From assembly GCA_018873245.2 (NCBI GenBank), contig JAEMBT020000001.1:19036220-19100219 (forward strand): a DNA stretch of 64,000 bases, in the 5' to 3' direction. This document shows, piece after piece, positions 10,160 to 20,840 of this stretch. The notes under the pieces were generated by a model. The model made no database searches and was not told the DNA's origin. It worked only from the letters and a program-made list of their open reading frames with translations. The stretch's first letter is position 1. Each line of letters begins with the position of its first letter. A program made the position numbers and the translations under genes. This DNA comes from Archegozetes longisetosus (Eukaryota; Arthropoda; Arachnida; Sarcoptiformes; Trhypochthoniidae).

Positions 10160-11231
10160 TTAAGTTTGTCATCATCATCATTTGCAATAACCGCTTATCC
10201 TTATTAGGGTTGCGGGGTTCGTAGCTTGCCTAACTGTTGGGACTAAGCTTTTCTGTCTCTTGCAATGCTCTCTATTTCTTTCTTCTTGAGACCTAATTTC
10301 TCCTCTGCGATGTTGTAGATGTAATCCTTCCATCTTCTTCTGGGTCTCCCTCTTGGACGTTTACTTGTTGGACATGCTTCGTAGACTTGTTTTTCTAGTC
10401 TGTCTTGTGGCATTCTAATAAAGTGACCTAACCACTTAAGCTGCGACCTCTCTATCCAGAGAAGCAGCGGACTTACCTGTAGGGTTTCTCGGATGTTTGA
10501 ACTCCTTATTCTATCGAGTAATGTCAATCCAGCTATCCTTCTTAGAAACCGCATTTCTGCCGCCTGTACTCGCGATTTCATTCTTTCGGTCATGACCCAT
10601 TGCTCATGTCCATAGGTGAGGATAGGTCCATACACGGATTTGTAGATTGAGAGCTTGGTCTTCGTGCTGAGTTTTCTTTTTGTTACGACGGTCCTGTACA
10701 ACTGTCGCATGACTCCAGCTGCTGCTCCAATACGCGATGTTAATTCCGTGTCCCATTTTCCGTCACTCGTGAATGTTACCCCGAGATACTTGAGCTTATC
10801 AACCTCTAGGAGTGGGGACCCACTAACATGCAGGTTGCCACTCACATGTGGAGTTCTAGATATCATCATTGCCTGGGTTTTCGATGTTCTGATTTTCATT
10901 CCGACCGCGTTACATTCTTCATTGAACCTATCAAGTGCCTTCTGGAGATCTGCCCTGGTAGACGCAAGTTTTGCAACGTCGTCTGCGAAGAGAAGGTTGT
11001 TCACCCTTGCATCTCCTATCGAGATACACTCATTGCCTTGGCTGCGCCTCGATATCCTATCCATGAAGACTGTGAATAGGATTGGAGACAATACGCAACC
11101 TTGGCGGAGTCCAGCGTTTACCATGAAGGTTTTTGATTTCATCCTATTTATTCGAACACAACTCCCACAGTGATTGTACAGTGATTTTATTGCTCTTAGT
11201 AGCACACCTCTTATGTTGTATTAAGTTTGTC
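10160..11231 (-). mobile_element. 5'-truncated RTE-type non-LTR retrotransposon insertion
   Basis: The insertion is bounded by a perfect 11-bp target duplication TTAAGTTTGTC (10160-10170 and 11221-11231). Read on the minus strand it starts inside the reverse transcriptase and ends in a short GATGATGATGA-like tail, with no poly(A). Truncation at the 5' end and a simple-repeat tail are typical of RTE-like LINEs copied by target-primed reverse transcription. GC content is visibly higher than in the surroundings, which suggests a recent arrival. Confidence 0.85.
10243..11205 (-). CDS. reverse transcriptase C-terminal half (RTE-like LINE), truncated
   Basis: A 320-residue open frame without frameshifts. 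It carries the RT block GLRQGCVLSPILF, the catalytic FADD box (LLFADDVAKLA), the thumb region with KYLGVTFTSDG, and the C-terminal RTE-type tail LKWLGHFIRMP...RPRGRPRRRWKDY. The endonuclease and the first RT blocks are missing because of 5' truncation, so no functional protein is expected. The intact frame suggests a young insertion. Confidence 0.85.
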   Translation of the reverse strand: MLLRAIKSLYNHCGSCVRINRMKSKTFMVNAGLRQGCVLSPILFTVFMDRISRRSQGNECISIGDARVNNLLFADDVAKLASTRADLQKALDRFNEECNAVGMKIRTSKTQAMMISRTPHVSGNLHVSGSPLLEVDKLKYLGVTFTSDGKWDTELTSRIGAAAGVMRQLYRTVVTKRKLSTKTKLSIYKSVYGPILTYGHEQWVMTERMKSRVQAAEMRFLRRIAGLTLLDRIRSSNIRETLQVSPLLLWIERSQLKWLGHFIRMPQDRLEKQVYEACPTSKRPRGRPRRRWKDYIYNIAEEKLGLKKKEIESIARDRKA

Positions 11232-11283
11232 TTAATTTTTATTAATTACTAAATCTTACTAAATTTGAAAAAACATATATATA

Positions 11284-11874
11284 CAGTCAACCCTCCTTAT
11301 ACCGACACAACTATAACACGACAACCTCCCAAATTCGACTTTATCTTATTTCCAAAAAATTCTTACGTAGAAGTTTGTATTATAAAAACTTCTTCAATTC
11401 GACACCTCCATACTCCGTAATCCGACAATAGTTTTTTCCTTCAATAGTTATCTCCTATTCATTAGAACCTCTACAATTCGACACTGAAGTGCCTATTTAA
11501 TACACTCGAGATGTGTTTCTTTGGTTTAAATAAATCATTTCTGATGGTAAATAAATTATCCATATTTCCTCAACCAAAGCATCCTGAGCTGATTCAAAAC
11601 GTTGAGAGTATAAAAGGCACGTTGGAAGCCACTGTTGTTAAGAAAAAATGTAAAGCCTGACAAGTCACTTTGAATGAATTTTTTAATTGAGAGGTCTTTT
11701 AGTTATTTTTAAGTTTCTAAATAATAATAATTAGATTTTATTATCAACGCACTTAAAATTATACCTCTTTATTCCGACATGTCGAATTAAAGAGATTTTT
11801 CTACAAACGACAACCTCCATAAATCGACAAATGGTGATAGCAAAATATCGTGTCAGATTATAGAGGTTTGACTG
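11284..11874 (+). mobile_element. deleted Tigger/pogo-like transposon with TA duplication
   Basis: Inverted ends CAGTCAACCCTCCTTATACC and CAGTCAAACCTCTATAATCT are flanked by TA (11282-11283, 11875-11876). Subterminal CGACA..TTCGAC motifs repeat inside. At about 11580-11695 the plus strand reads KKKCKA-stop-QVTLNEFF, like the C-terminus of Tigger transposases. This is therefore an internally deleted derivative rather than an unrelated MITE. Confidence 0.75.
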
Positions 11875-11876
11875 TA

Positions 11877-13553
11877 GTTAAAATTTTATGGAAGGTTTTA
11901 TAACGAGTTTTGTCACAATTCAGATAATGATAATGTCATGTGCACTCTGGAAATCAACTGCTATGAACAGAGATTTCCAAAGTCTTTGTTGCCATAGGTC
12001 GAACGCTTAAATAATATGGACTCCATACAAGCAGCCTTTTCTATGAGAACTAGTTCTGATGTTCGGAGTTTACCACAATATGAATTGCCATAATTGTGAC
12101 CTTACTATATAAGCTTAAATAATTACATGTAAACATAAATTTTCGGCCAAGCCACTAGTGAAAAGTTTGCGTTGTGTAGAGAATTATTTGACGTCCTTAT
12201 TCGAAAGTTTTATTACCACCAATACTTGTATCAAAATTTTGATTGCCATACACATTGCATTTCGCTAAAGCTACACCTAGATTTTAATTATAAATTACAC
12301 TGATCGACATATAGAAAATTGAATAATTCAGGTTTGAGAAAAGTCGCGCAATCAATTTCATTCAAATGATTCATTTGCACATTTGTTATGACAATATGAA
12401 AATGATGTTAATTGGTTAGATCATAATCATTGATAACCTTAATTTATTTGCATTTATACTGAAAACGAGCTGTATGCTGCTTAAAAGTTTGAGAATAGTA
12501 ATCTACTCTATGGATGATAACTATTGCTGAGAAGTTAGCTTTTTATTGCGTAGATCATATTTCAGAATCTTTAAAGAATCTGGACACTAATGTTGACAAA
12601 TTTGCACCACAAAATGAAAATAAGATAAAGAATAACACCTTTCAAGGAAGGCTTCAAAGAAAGTCATTAGTCATAATCTTGTGGAAAATGAAAGTGAATC
12701 AAAGAGTTTACCTAAAAATGAAGTAAAAAAGCAAAGTAGTATAATTTTAGTAATTATTTTCGTTTTCCGTTCAATAATTAATTAAATATTAATAAATATT
12801 TCATTATGTAAAGCACAGTAATACATACTTTCCCTGATAATAAACAATTCTGTCATTTTGATATTTGTCGAACATTTTATCGAATCACTCGCAAAGATTA
12901 AAATGTTTATTACAAGATCTTCAATTTGTTGCGATCGATCGCTTGTTTCATCAAATAAATGAACACACCTATTGTGTTGACGTCTAGACAAGCACTGTCA
13001 TGGATTACAAAACTCACTGCAAGAATGTCTACCAATTTGATGTCGACATCCAATCTGTCGAACATCACTACAAGACAGACAGTTCTGGCCGCAACGGCTC
13101 TACAGTTATGTTAAAAAAAATTGTTTTCGATCACATTGATGAGCGCATTTTAGATGAAAATGAGTTTGGGTTGACTCCATGTTCGTTTGAATTGACGGCC
13201 GTATTCTTATAGTTAACTACAATTTTCTATATAAAATCTTGACCAGTCAAAGGATTCAGGTCAACGACACGATATAATTTTGACATGATAAACATATTTT
13301 AATATTAGTAGTAACCATAGAATTAGATTTGAGTTTAGAAAATATAAGAAGTCTGTATATTTTCAATAAAACATTCGAAGTACTATCAATTCACAAACCC
13401 TTAAAGGATTCAAATGCTTTACTCCTCAACTCATAAATTCATTCATGTTTTATGTTTACACTATTCCTGTGAATATGTTTTTTATAAGTTTTCAAAATAA
13501 GAACCTGAGAGAACATTATATAGTTTGAAATAATATCAGCGTTTATTCAATAT
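11877..13553. other. no recognisable gene; duplicated relic pieces
   Basis: Sequence at about 11905-11965 (TAATGTCATGTGCACTCTGG core) recurs at about 15583-15630 just after pseudogene C. 13430-13550 resembles 6900-7030. Two open stretches (12514-12726 and 13000-13212) show no family motif and are not called. Nothing else is recognised. Confidence 0.4.
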
Positions 13554-15555
13554 TTTTTCATTCTATTTCTCTTTTTCACTGTCGTCGGATATTTAATTGT
13601 ACGTCGAATTAGACTTTTCTCAGTCTTAGCCTGTAATGGTATTCCTGGACCGAAGTCCAATCTTATTCACGGTAATCCCTCTGAGTATCAAAGTTTACCA
13701 AATTTCAAAATACACGATAAATGGATTAAGGAATATGGAAAAGTAGTCGGTATTTATTTAGGATTTAAACCACATGAAGGCGTTAGTCGAAGAGTATCCT
13801 ATCTCTAAAGCTTAGGAAACTAAAAAGACTTAAGAAAAGTCTAAGAAAGAGTTTAACTTTTTAGGTCAGAAATTGAACCATTATTAATCAAATCTGTTCA
13901 AGATGCTTATCTCTGAACTCTCTATCATAATTAATACGTTTAGCTTATGAGAATATTTTACTGATTTCACGTGACAAGTTTTTAGATATTCTAAAGCTTA
14001 TGATAAACGTACCTAAATCATATTCTCAATTTTACGAAACTATATTTTTTAGAAACAGTGCCTAATTCTAAAACACAAGAATTTTTTCATGATATTTTTG
14101 AAAAATCTAGTTAAAAGACAGCAAAATCTGTCAAAAAAGAAAATCAAATAAAAAATATTTAAATAAGTCATCAAATTAATAATCTTTGATTGTATGTAAA
14201 TATCGAAGAAAATAAATTGCAGAGATTTGCATAAAAACTTCATTTTCTGTTGTAGGAATTAACTTATGTTAAATATGAAGTGTTTTGATTTAACTTAAAA
14301 CAAGTGAATTAACTCAACTTTTGAAACAGGACTTTATCAATGATTCACTGGTTTAAAAAATATTTTGCGATAAGTTTTAATATTGAATGGAAGGACATAT
14401 TACCAATGATTTCGTTATTTAACGGAAGAGAAATTGCAAATTAGTTAAGCTCTTTAATGACCTTTATAAAGGAGCAGAGGCTACTCTTCGACTAAAGCCT
14501 TCGCATGTCCTCGTAACAGATCCTGGATTAGCAAAGACCATACAAATCAAAGACTTCAATTATTTCGCCGATAGACCTCATTTGAGTTTCAAATATGGTA
14601 TTCACCCGAATCCAGTCATGTCTAAATCTATATTTCGAAGTAAGAGAAAGAGATGGAAAGAAATCAGAAGTGTATTAACTTTCAGTGCTTCAAAGCTCAA
14701 GACAATGACTCCCATTATAGACGATTCAATTAACACTTTAATAAAATTGATTGATGAAAGGACAGAATCTGGTGAAGAATTTAACATTTATTATATGTTT
14801 CAGGGCTTAACAACTGATGTTATTGGAAGAACTGCTTTTGGTATGAAAACTAATGTTCAAAAAGATCCCAACAGTTTCTTAAGGGTACCAAACATTTTCA
14901 CCATATAAAGCTTAGATGGATTTATTTGTCAGTGACCTGCTTGCCACAAATAGATCATATTTTATATCCATTCAGAAGATTAGAAGAAATTATTAGACAC
15001 ATGAATGGAAAGTCTCCGACTGGAGTATTATTAGATATGTGTATGGATATAATTCATTTGAGGAAACACAATCCAGATCTTCGTCGTAAGGATTTATTAC
15101 AATTGATGTTAGACACAAAAATATCAGGCGAAGAACTGTCTGCTATGAGTAATGAACAGTTGACTGTTAGTAATGAGCAAAACGACAATATGACAAATTG
15201 AGCTCAAAATACTACTTCAAAAACAACAAAGATCATAATCTAACAGATGATGAAATCAAAGCTAATTCTGTTATCTTTTTCGAAGCTGGATATGAAACAA
15301 CAAGTACTGCACTCGGATATATGGCTCATATTCTCGTTAACTATCCTGAAGAACAAGAAAAATTTAGAGAAGTTCAAGAGCTATATGCAAAAGAAGGAAA
15401 ACTCGATTACAATACAGTCACAAAATTACAATACATGGAATGAGTTTTGAATGAAACAATGAGAATATATCCTCCAGTCACAACATTTGTCTCAAGAGAA
15501 ACTTTTAGAGATTATAAATATAAACACATGACAATACCCAAAGAAACGACAGTAA
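13554..15555 (+). pseudogene. cytochrome P450 copy C, multiply broken
   Basis: A clear copy of the A/B/F gene. The start codon reads ATT at about 13554-13556. The gene is interrupted by a transposon (13776-14502) inside the KPHVLVADP codons. It resumes at 14504 and loses six bases before the FSASK codons. It has a frameshift near 14873-14915, a stop replacing a codon near 15199, another stop in the EWVLNET stretch (TGA at about 15442), and an abrupt end after the TIPKE codons near 15555, before the haem loop. No functional product is possible. The promoter block of the other copies is absent: the P450 start directly follows sequence that in copy B lies about 1 kb upstream. Confidence 0.9.
13776..14502. 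mobile_element. MITE copy 1 of the GAAGGC family, inside P450 C
   Basis: The ends GAAGGCGTTAGTCGAAGAGT and, inverted, GAAGGCTTTAGTCGAAGAGT match over more than 20 bp. The P450 paralogues give the empty site CACATGTCC. Here the flanks read ACAT (left) and GCAT (right), a 4-bp target duplication with one later change. The 727-bp interior is AT-rich and non-coding. Relatives lie at 19415-20298 and 53245-53980. Confidence 0.8.
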
Positions 15556-15877
15556 ATTTATATTTCATAACAACTTTCGTCATAATCCAGATATTGATAA
15601 TGTGATGTGCACTCTGAAAATATATTGCTATAAAAAATTGCCGATGTAAGATCGATGAAAACGATCGAATCAATCGTTTTCCTATTGATTATCAGAAGTT
15701 TTTCAAAGTTTTTCTATTGATTAACTGGTTTGTTTAGAACTTTAATCTATGGGTAGTCCTTAAGCCTGCGAGTGTTCAAAACTAAGTGATTTGTACAAAA
15801 CATTAACTGTTTTCAGTAAAGTCTAATCTTAAGCGCAAAAAGTATTCAAAACGTTAAATTCTATTTTAATTAATTCT

Positions 15878-16133
15878 GAAAATTTATTCTAAATCTGAAT
15901 ACAAAGAACATCAATTGGTTATTTCTTCTTTCCTGAGACACTTAAGTAGATTGATTTCCATATTTTTGAAATAATCTGCGCAATTAGAATTTATTGTAAC
16001 ATTAGGTATGAAAATATCACTTCTAATTGCGCAGATTATTTCAAGAAATATGGAAATCAATCTACTTAAGTGTCTCAGGAAAGAAGAAATAACTAATTGG
16101 CGTTCTTTGTATTCAACTTTAGAATATATTTTC
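15878..16133. repeat. long near-perfect hairpin (about 112-bp arms)
   Basis: The arms 15878-15989 and 16021-16133 are inverted copies with only a handful of differences (core CTGAGACACTTAAGTAGATT). They are separated by a loop of about 31 nt. The arms are outstandingly well matched for such AT-rich DNA, so either the structure is young or it is kept uniform by cruciform-type correction. It sits at the outer end of the D-F inverted duplication. Confidence 0.85.
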
Positions 16134-17561
16134 ATAGAAAGTGCCAGTTCTAAGATGAGCACTATTCAGGAATATTAGCGATAAAATCTACACCTAATAT
16201 ATACTATTACATTCTAGTTGCAAAGAGATTTCTGCTATAACTATTTTATTTTGATTTGATCTCAATTTAAATTTAAAACAATTCAAGCTTAAAAGTCTCT
16301 GCTGACAATCATTTGGTCACTTCTTGATTGAGAAACTGAGAGCAAAATGAATACGTTTTTAGCGCAGATTTTGTTTAATAAATGTCATTAAAATAGTACA
16401 AAATATTTTTGTGATCAAACTAAAATGTACTGCATTTTATATTTACTGCTCAATTTTCATTTAATTATGAGTTGTTTATGAAGTAATAATCACTTCAAAT
16501 CATGTGAGTGATCAAAATGCATTGTATTCTATCAATTTATGCACAGACTATTTCATTGCGTATTACAGTGAAAAGTAATCAATCGCTCAAAGTATATTTA
16601 CTTCGCACTCAATCTTCTCAACCAAAAAGTAATCAAATGATTGCAGTTATCAGTACAGATGTTGTAGCTGAGAGTCTAAGCTCAAGTTTTTATAGTTTTG
16701 ATTTAGATGAGAACAAAAGTGGGAAAGTTATAGTAAAAATGTGATTAGCAACTCAATGTGCAATTAGAACATCTCGTTTCCATTCGCAACCTGACCAAGT
16801 TTTACTTTTACGAATGTGAGTTTCGAGCTACTCTTAATATTCTATTTGATCATTTGTCTGATACTATTAGAAATTGATTTGCTACCTATTATGCAATAAT
16901 AATTATTTGAAATAAGAATTCGGTTTGTATTAGATCAGCATAAAATGGTTTGACTAAAAGTATTTAAAGTTATGTTCTATTATCCCAAAAATATCCATAT
17001 AGTGTATATTGAAAATAACATTTTGAGTTGATATCTACTCTTCAAAATTTGATTCAATTCAAACTTTGCTTTAGTAAAATACAATGGCTGTTATTTAAAA
17101 TTTTTGAAGGGAATAATCAAATAATTCTTTACACAATACAAACCATTCATCGGTAACTTAACCACAAATTAATGTTTGTTGCTGTAAATCGCGTTCATAC
17201 TTAAGTTTAAGCAGATTCTAATTATTTAAACTTTGATTTAAGCAATTTTTATTTAACCCTCTTGTTAAAAATAAGATTTAGACAATTAAATTCCATTTTG
17301 CGATTTATTAATATTCATTAATAACATCAAAGTTGTCTAAAATCAAATAAGATTTTATTATTTAAAAAAATGATTGCCTTAAATAAAATACTTGCTCACA
17401 ACATTGTACTTAGACTACATCTTTCATGTTATATCATTTGAATGAACCCTTCTTTCGATTGGCTATTATTAACTACGTGAAAATTCGAGAAAAAGTTAAA
17501 ATATATATAAATCTGAATAAAAGTTAAAATATATTTGACGTATTTGTGTACTTAACATATT
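16134..17561. repeat. left arm of D-F inverted duplication (3' flank of copy D)
   Basis: 16134-17130 matches the reverse complement of about 27840-28780 almost throughout, with scattered substitutions and small indels. The block has no gene. A 79-codon open frame inside it has a shorter counterpart in the other arm, but the differences are mostly amino-acid-changing, so it is not called as coding. Confidence 0.75.
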
Positions 17562-19168
17562 TCATAATCTGACTGCCTTAACGAATACTCCATTTTTAGG
17601 ATTCAGAGTAGAATATTTATAATCAACAATCAGGTTTCCGATTTCTGTGTTCAGTCCTCTTACAAGTTGATATTTTAACAAAAGTTTAGATAAGGCAAGT
17701 TTTACTTCGAGTAAAGCAAATCTCATTCCTATACAATTTCGTGGTCCATTACCAAAAGGTTGCCACGAACATGGATGTATTTCAGACCTTCTCTCAGGAC
17801 TGAATCTCATTGGATCAAAATTTTCTGGTTCTTGCCAATAGTCGGGATCGTGATGAAAATGATAAATTGGAAACACAACTGTCGCTCCTTTAGGTATTGT
17901 CATGTCTTTATATTTGTAATCACTTAATGCTTCTCTTGAGACAAATACTGTGACTGGAGGATATATTCTCATGGTTTCATTCAAAACCCATTCCATGTAT
18001 TGTAATTTTGTGACTGTATTGTAATCGAGTTTTCCCTCTTTTGCATATAGTTCTTGAACTTCTTCTCTAATTTTTTCTTGTTCTTCAGGATAGTTCACAA
18101 GAATATGAGCCATATATCCGAGTGCAGTACTTGTTGTCTCATATCCAGCTTCGAAAAAGATAACAGAATTAGCTTTGATTTCATCATCTGTTAGATTATA
18201 ATATTTCTTAGCTATTCTTGAAGTTGTTTTTTGAACTACATTTGTCACATTGTCATTTTGCTCATTGCTAACAGTCAACTGTTCATTACTCATAGCAGAC
18301 AGTTCTTCTCCTGATATTTTTGTGTCTAACATCAATTGTAATAAATCCTTACGACGAAGATCTGGATTGTGTTTCCTTAAGTTAATTATATCCATACACA
18401 TATCTAATAATACTCCAGTCGGAGACTTTCCATTCATGTGTCTAATAATCTCTTCTAATCTTCTGAACGGATACAATATATGATCTATTTGTGGCGAACA
18501 GATCACTAATAAATTAATCCATTTGTTGAATTTTATATTGAATGTCTCTTTCGCAGCCTGAAGAAACTTATCGTTGGGATCTTTTTGAACATTAGTTTTC
18601 ATACCAAAAGCAGTTCTTCCAATAACATCAGTTGTTAAACCCTGAAGCATATTATAAATATTAAATTCTTCACCAGAATCTGCTTTCTCATCAATCAAAT
18701 CTATTAAAGTGTTAATTGAATCATCTATAATGGGAGTCATTGTCTTGAGCTTTGAGGCACTGAAGGTGGGTGTTAATACACTTCTGATTTCTTTCCATCG
18801 CTTTCCCTTACTTCGAAATATAGATTTAGACATTACTGGATTCGGTTGAATACCATGTTTGAAACTCAAATGAGGCCTATCGCTGAAGTAACTGAAGTCT
18901 TTAATTTGTATGTTCTTCGCTAAGTCAGGATCTGCTACGAGGACATGTGGTTTGTATCCTAAATAATAACCGACTACTTTTCCATATTTCTTAATCCATT
19001 TATCGTGTATTTTGACATTTGGTAAACTTTGATATTCATTGAGGTTACCATAAATAATACTCGGCTTCGGTCCAGGAATGCCATTACGGACTAAGATTGA
19101 AAAATGTCTAATTCGACGTATAATTAAATATCCGATAACAGCGAAAACGAGAAGTTGAACGAAAACAT
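17562..19168 (-). pseudogene. cytochrome P450 copy D, start lost by 1-bp deletion
   Basis: Minus-strand P450 open from codon 3 to the stop, with the proline hinge, WxxxR, AGYETTS, ExxR, haem Cys and C-terminal VKAVRL all intact. The ATG (19166-19168) is followed by four T instead of the five in copies E and F. The ATG therefore opens a frame that stops after 14 codons, while the P450 frame has no ATG until the NPVMSKS codons, well past the membrane anchor. Only a truncated, anchorless protein could start internally. The TATA and upstream blocks remain, so the loss is recent. A homopolymer sequencing error is the main alternative. Confidence 0.8.
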
Positions 19169-19260
19169 ATTGAATATTAGATCGTGTTAAAATTCAGATG
19201 AAATTAGTCGCACTTTTATTGACGAATTAACGTGAAACAAAGTGTAATTAAATGGAGAAC

Positions 19261-19330
19261 TTTATATAAAATTGAATCAATTCAAAGTGTTAGTGATCTG
19301 TCGACTGAAACACTTTATTTCAAACGTGCG
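19261..19330 (-). promoter_or_regulatory. promoter block of P450 copy D
   Basis: Read on the minus strand, the TATA box TTTATATAAAG (about 19260-19270) lies below the AGTGTTTCAGTCGACAGATC box and ATCACTAACACTTTGAATTG. The layout is the same as upstream of copies B and F. The related AATTTAGTTTTCAGATAA segment lies at about 19388-19405, next to the MITE at 19415. Confidence 0.55.
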
Positions 19331-19414
19331 TTCCAATAGTTGTACAAAACTACATATGACGACTTTTCATAAGCAAAATTCATTCCTTATCTGAAAACTA
19401 AATTTTACTTATTT

Positions 19415-20298
19415 GAAGGCGTTAGTCGATGGCAGCCTCTCTAACGCTGAGAAAAGTAAAAGAACTTAAGAAATGTGTAAGAAAATCTTCAAGTATTTGG
19501 GTCAGATATTGAATTAATTAAATTCGTACAGAGCCTTGTCTTTGAACTCTTTATTATAATTAACACGTTTTGCTAAAATAGATATTGATTTTGATAGCAA
19601 TAATTTTAGAAAAATTCGATTCACCGGAACTGATGTGAGAATTTCTGTCGCTTTATATTCAGAACATGGCATTTCATTAGAATTACTCTAAACTGATTTT
19701 GATACTCATAAACTTGAAAACTATTTGAATGACTTACGTTAAGCTTATGAGGAAGTTTGTCGATTTGACGTGACAAACTTTTAGATATTTAAAAGCTTAT
19801 CAAACATATACCTAAATCCGATTTAAAATTTCATGTAACTTTATATTGTTTAGAAACCTCGCCTTTTTCTAAAACATAAGAAATTTTCACGATATTTTTA
19901 AAATCTGATAAAAAGATAGCAAAATGTGTCAAAAATGAAAATCAAATAAAATTATTAAATAATTCATCAGATTAATAATCTTTAATTGTATGTAAATATT
20001 GAATAAAATGAATTGTAGAGATTTTGTATAGATACAAACTTTCATTTTTTGTTTTAAGAATATAATTTGTGTTAAATGTGAAGTGCTTTGATTTCTTATA
20101 ACACGTGAATTAAGTCAACCTTTTAAAACAACATTTTACCAATGAATCATTAGTTTAAAAAATATTTCGCAATAAGTTTTAATATTGGATTGAAGGATAT
20201 TTTACTGATGATTTCATTATTAATCAGAAAGTTGCAAATTAGTTAAGCCCTTTAGCGATCTTCGTAAAGGAGAAGAGACCCCTTCGTCTAAAGCCTTC
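19415..20298. mobile_element. MITE copy 2 of the GAAGGC family (longer, 884 bp)
   Basis: It starts GAAGGCGTTAGTCGATGGCA and ends with the inverse GAAGGCTTTAGACGAAGGGG. The interior aligns with copies 1 and 3 at both ends but carries extra sequence at about 19540-19740. It separates the upstream region of D (minus) from that of E (plus). The flanks ATTT and GGAT do not match, so DNA next to it was probably rearranged after insertion. Confidence 0.7.
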
Positions 20299-20699
20299 GG
20301 ATCCTTCATTAAAATTGTAAAATTTACTGAACTTAATAAAAACAACTAATATAATGAAAACAAAATTTATATCAAAATCAAGTTCAGTTTCAATGATTTA
20401 AACTGACTTATGCAGTTTAAAACGTTTAAAAAATTTGAAGGACACTTTAATTTCCAACAGATTGCGAATAAACCCATTAATTTCAAATAGTCATATATTT
20501 CAAGTTCTAACCAAAGTTAAATTGTACCCTTCAAAGATAAATTTAGAATTCAGTTTTGTAAATATTTGATAAAAATATTTTTAGAAATAACTTAAAGTAA
20601 AAGAAATTGCTGCAATCCAAATGCGTAAACAGATAACGAATGAATTATGCTTATGAAAAAGTCATTGTATTATATTTTGTATAACTATTAGATTGCACT

Positions 20700-20747
20700 A
20701 TTTCATTCGACAGATCACTAACAGTTTGAATTCATTCATTTTATACA
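20700..20747 (+). promoter_or_regulatory. promoter block remnant of P450 copy E
   Basis: TTTCATTCGACAGATCACTA, ACAGTTTGAATTCA and a TATA-like ATTTTATAC precede the ATG at 20841, as in copy F. The upstream flank 20305-20640 also aligns with 25140-25490, which shows E and F share one duplicated upstream region. Confidence 0.5.
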
Positions 20748-20840
20748 AAGATCTCCATTCAATTATACTTTGTTACACTATAGATAATCAAAGAATTTGC
20801 AACTAATTTCAACTGAATTTTCTACACGGTCTTATATTCA

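Noticed and set aside
10655-11173. Plus-strand 172-residue frame across the LINE
   Set aside because: It is the antisense shadow of the reverse transcriptase reading frame.
12514-13212. Two 70-residue open frames between the Tigger element and P450 C
   Set aside because: They start at weak contexts and show no family motif. In AT-rich DNA with many relics such lengths are expected by chance.
16508-16744. Open frame of 78 residues with a related 65-residue frame at 28203-28400 (minus)
   Set aside because: The pair exists because the region is duplicated. Differences are mostly amino-acid-changing and one copy ends early, with no start context, motif or splice evidence.
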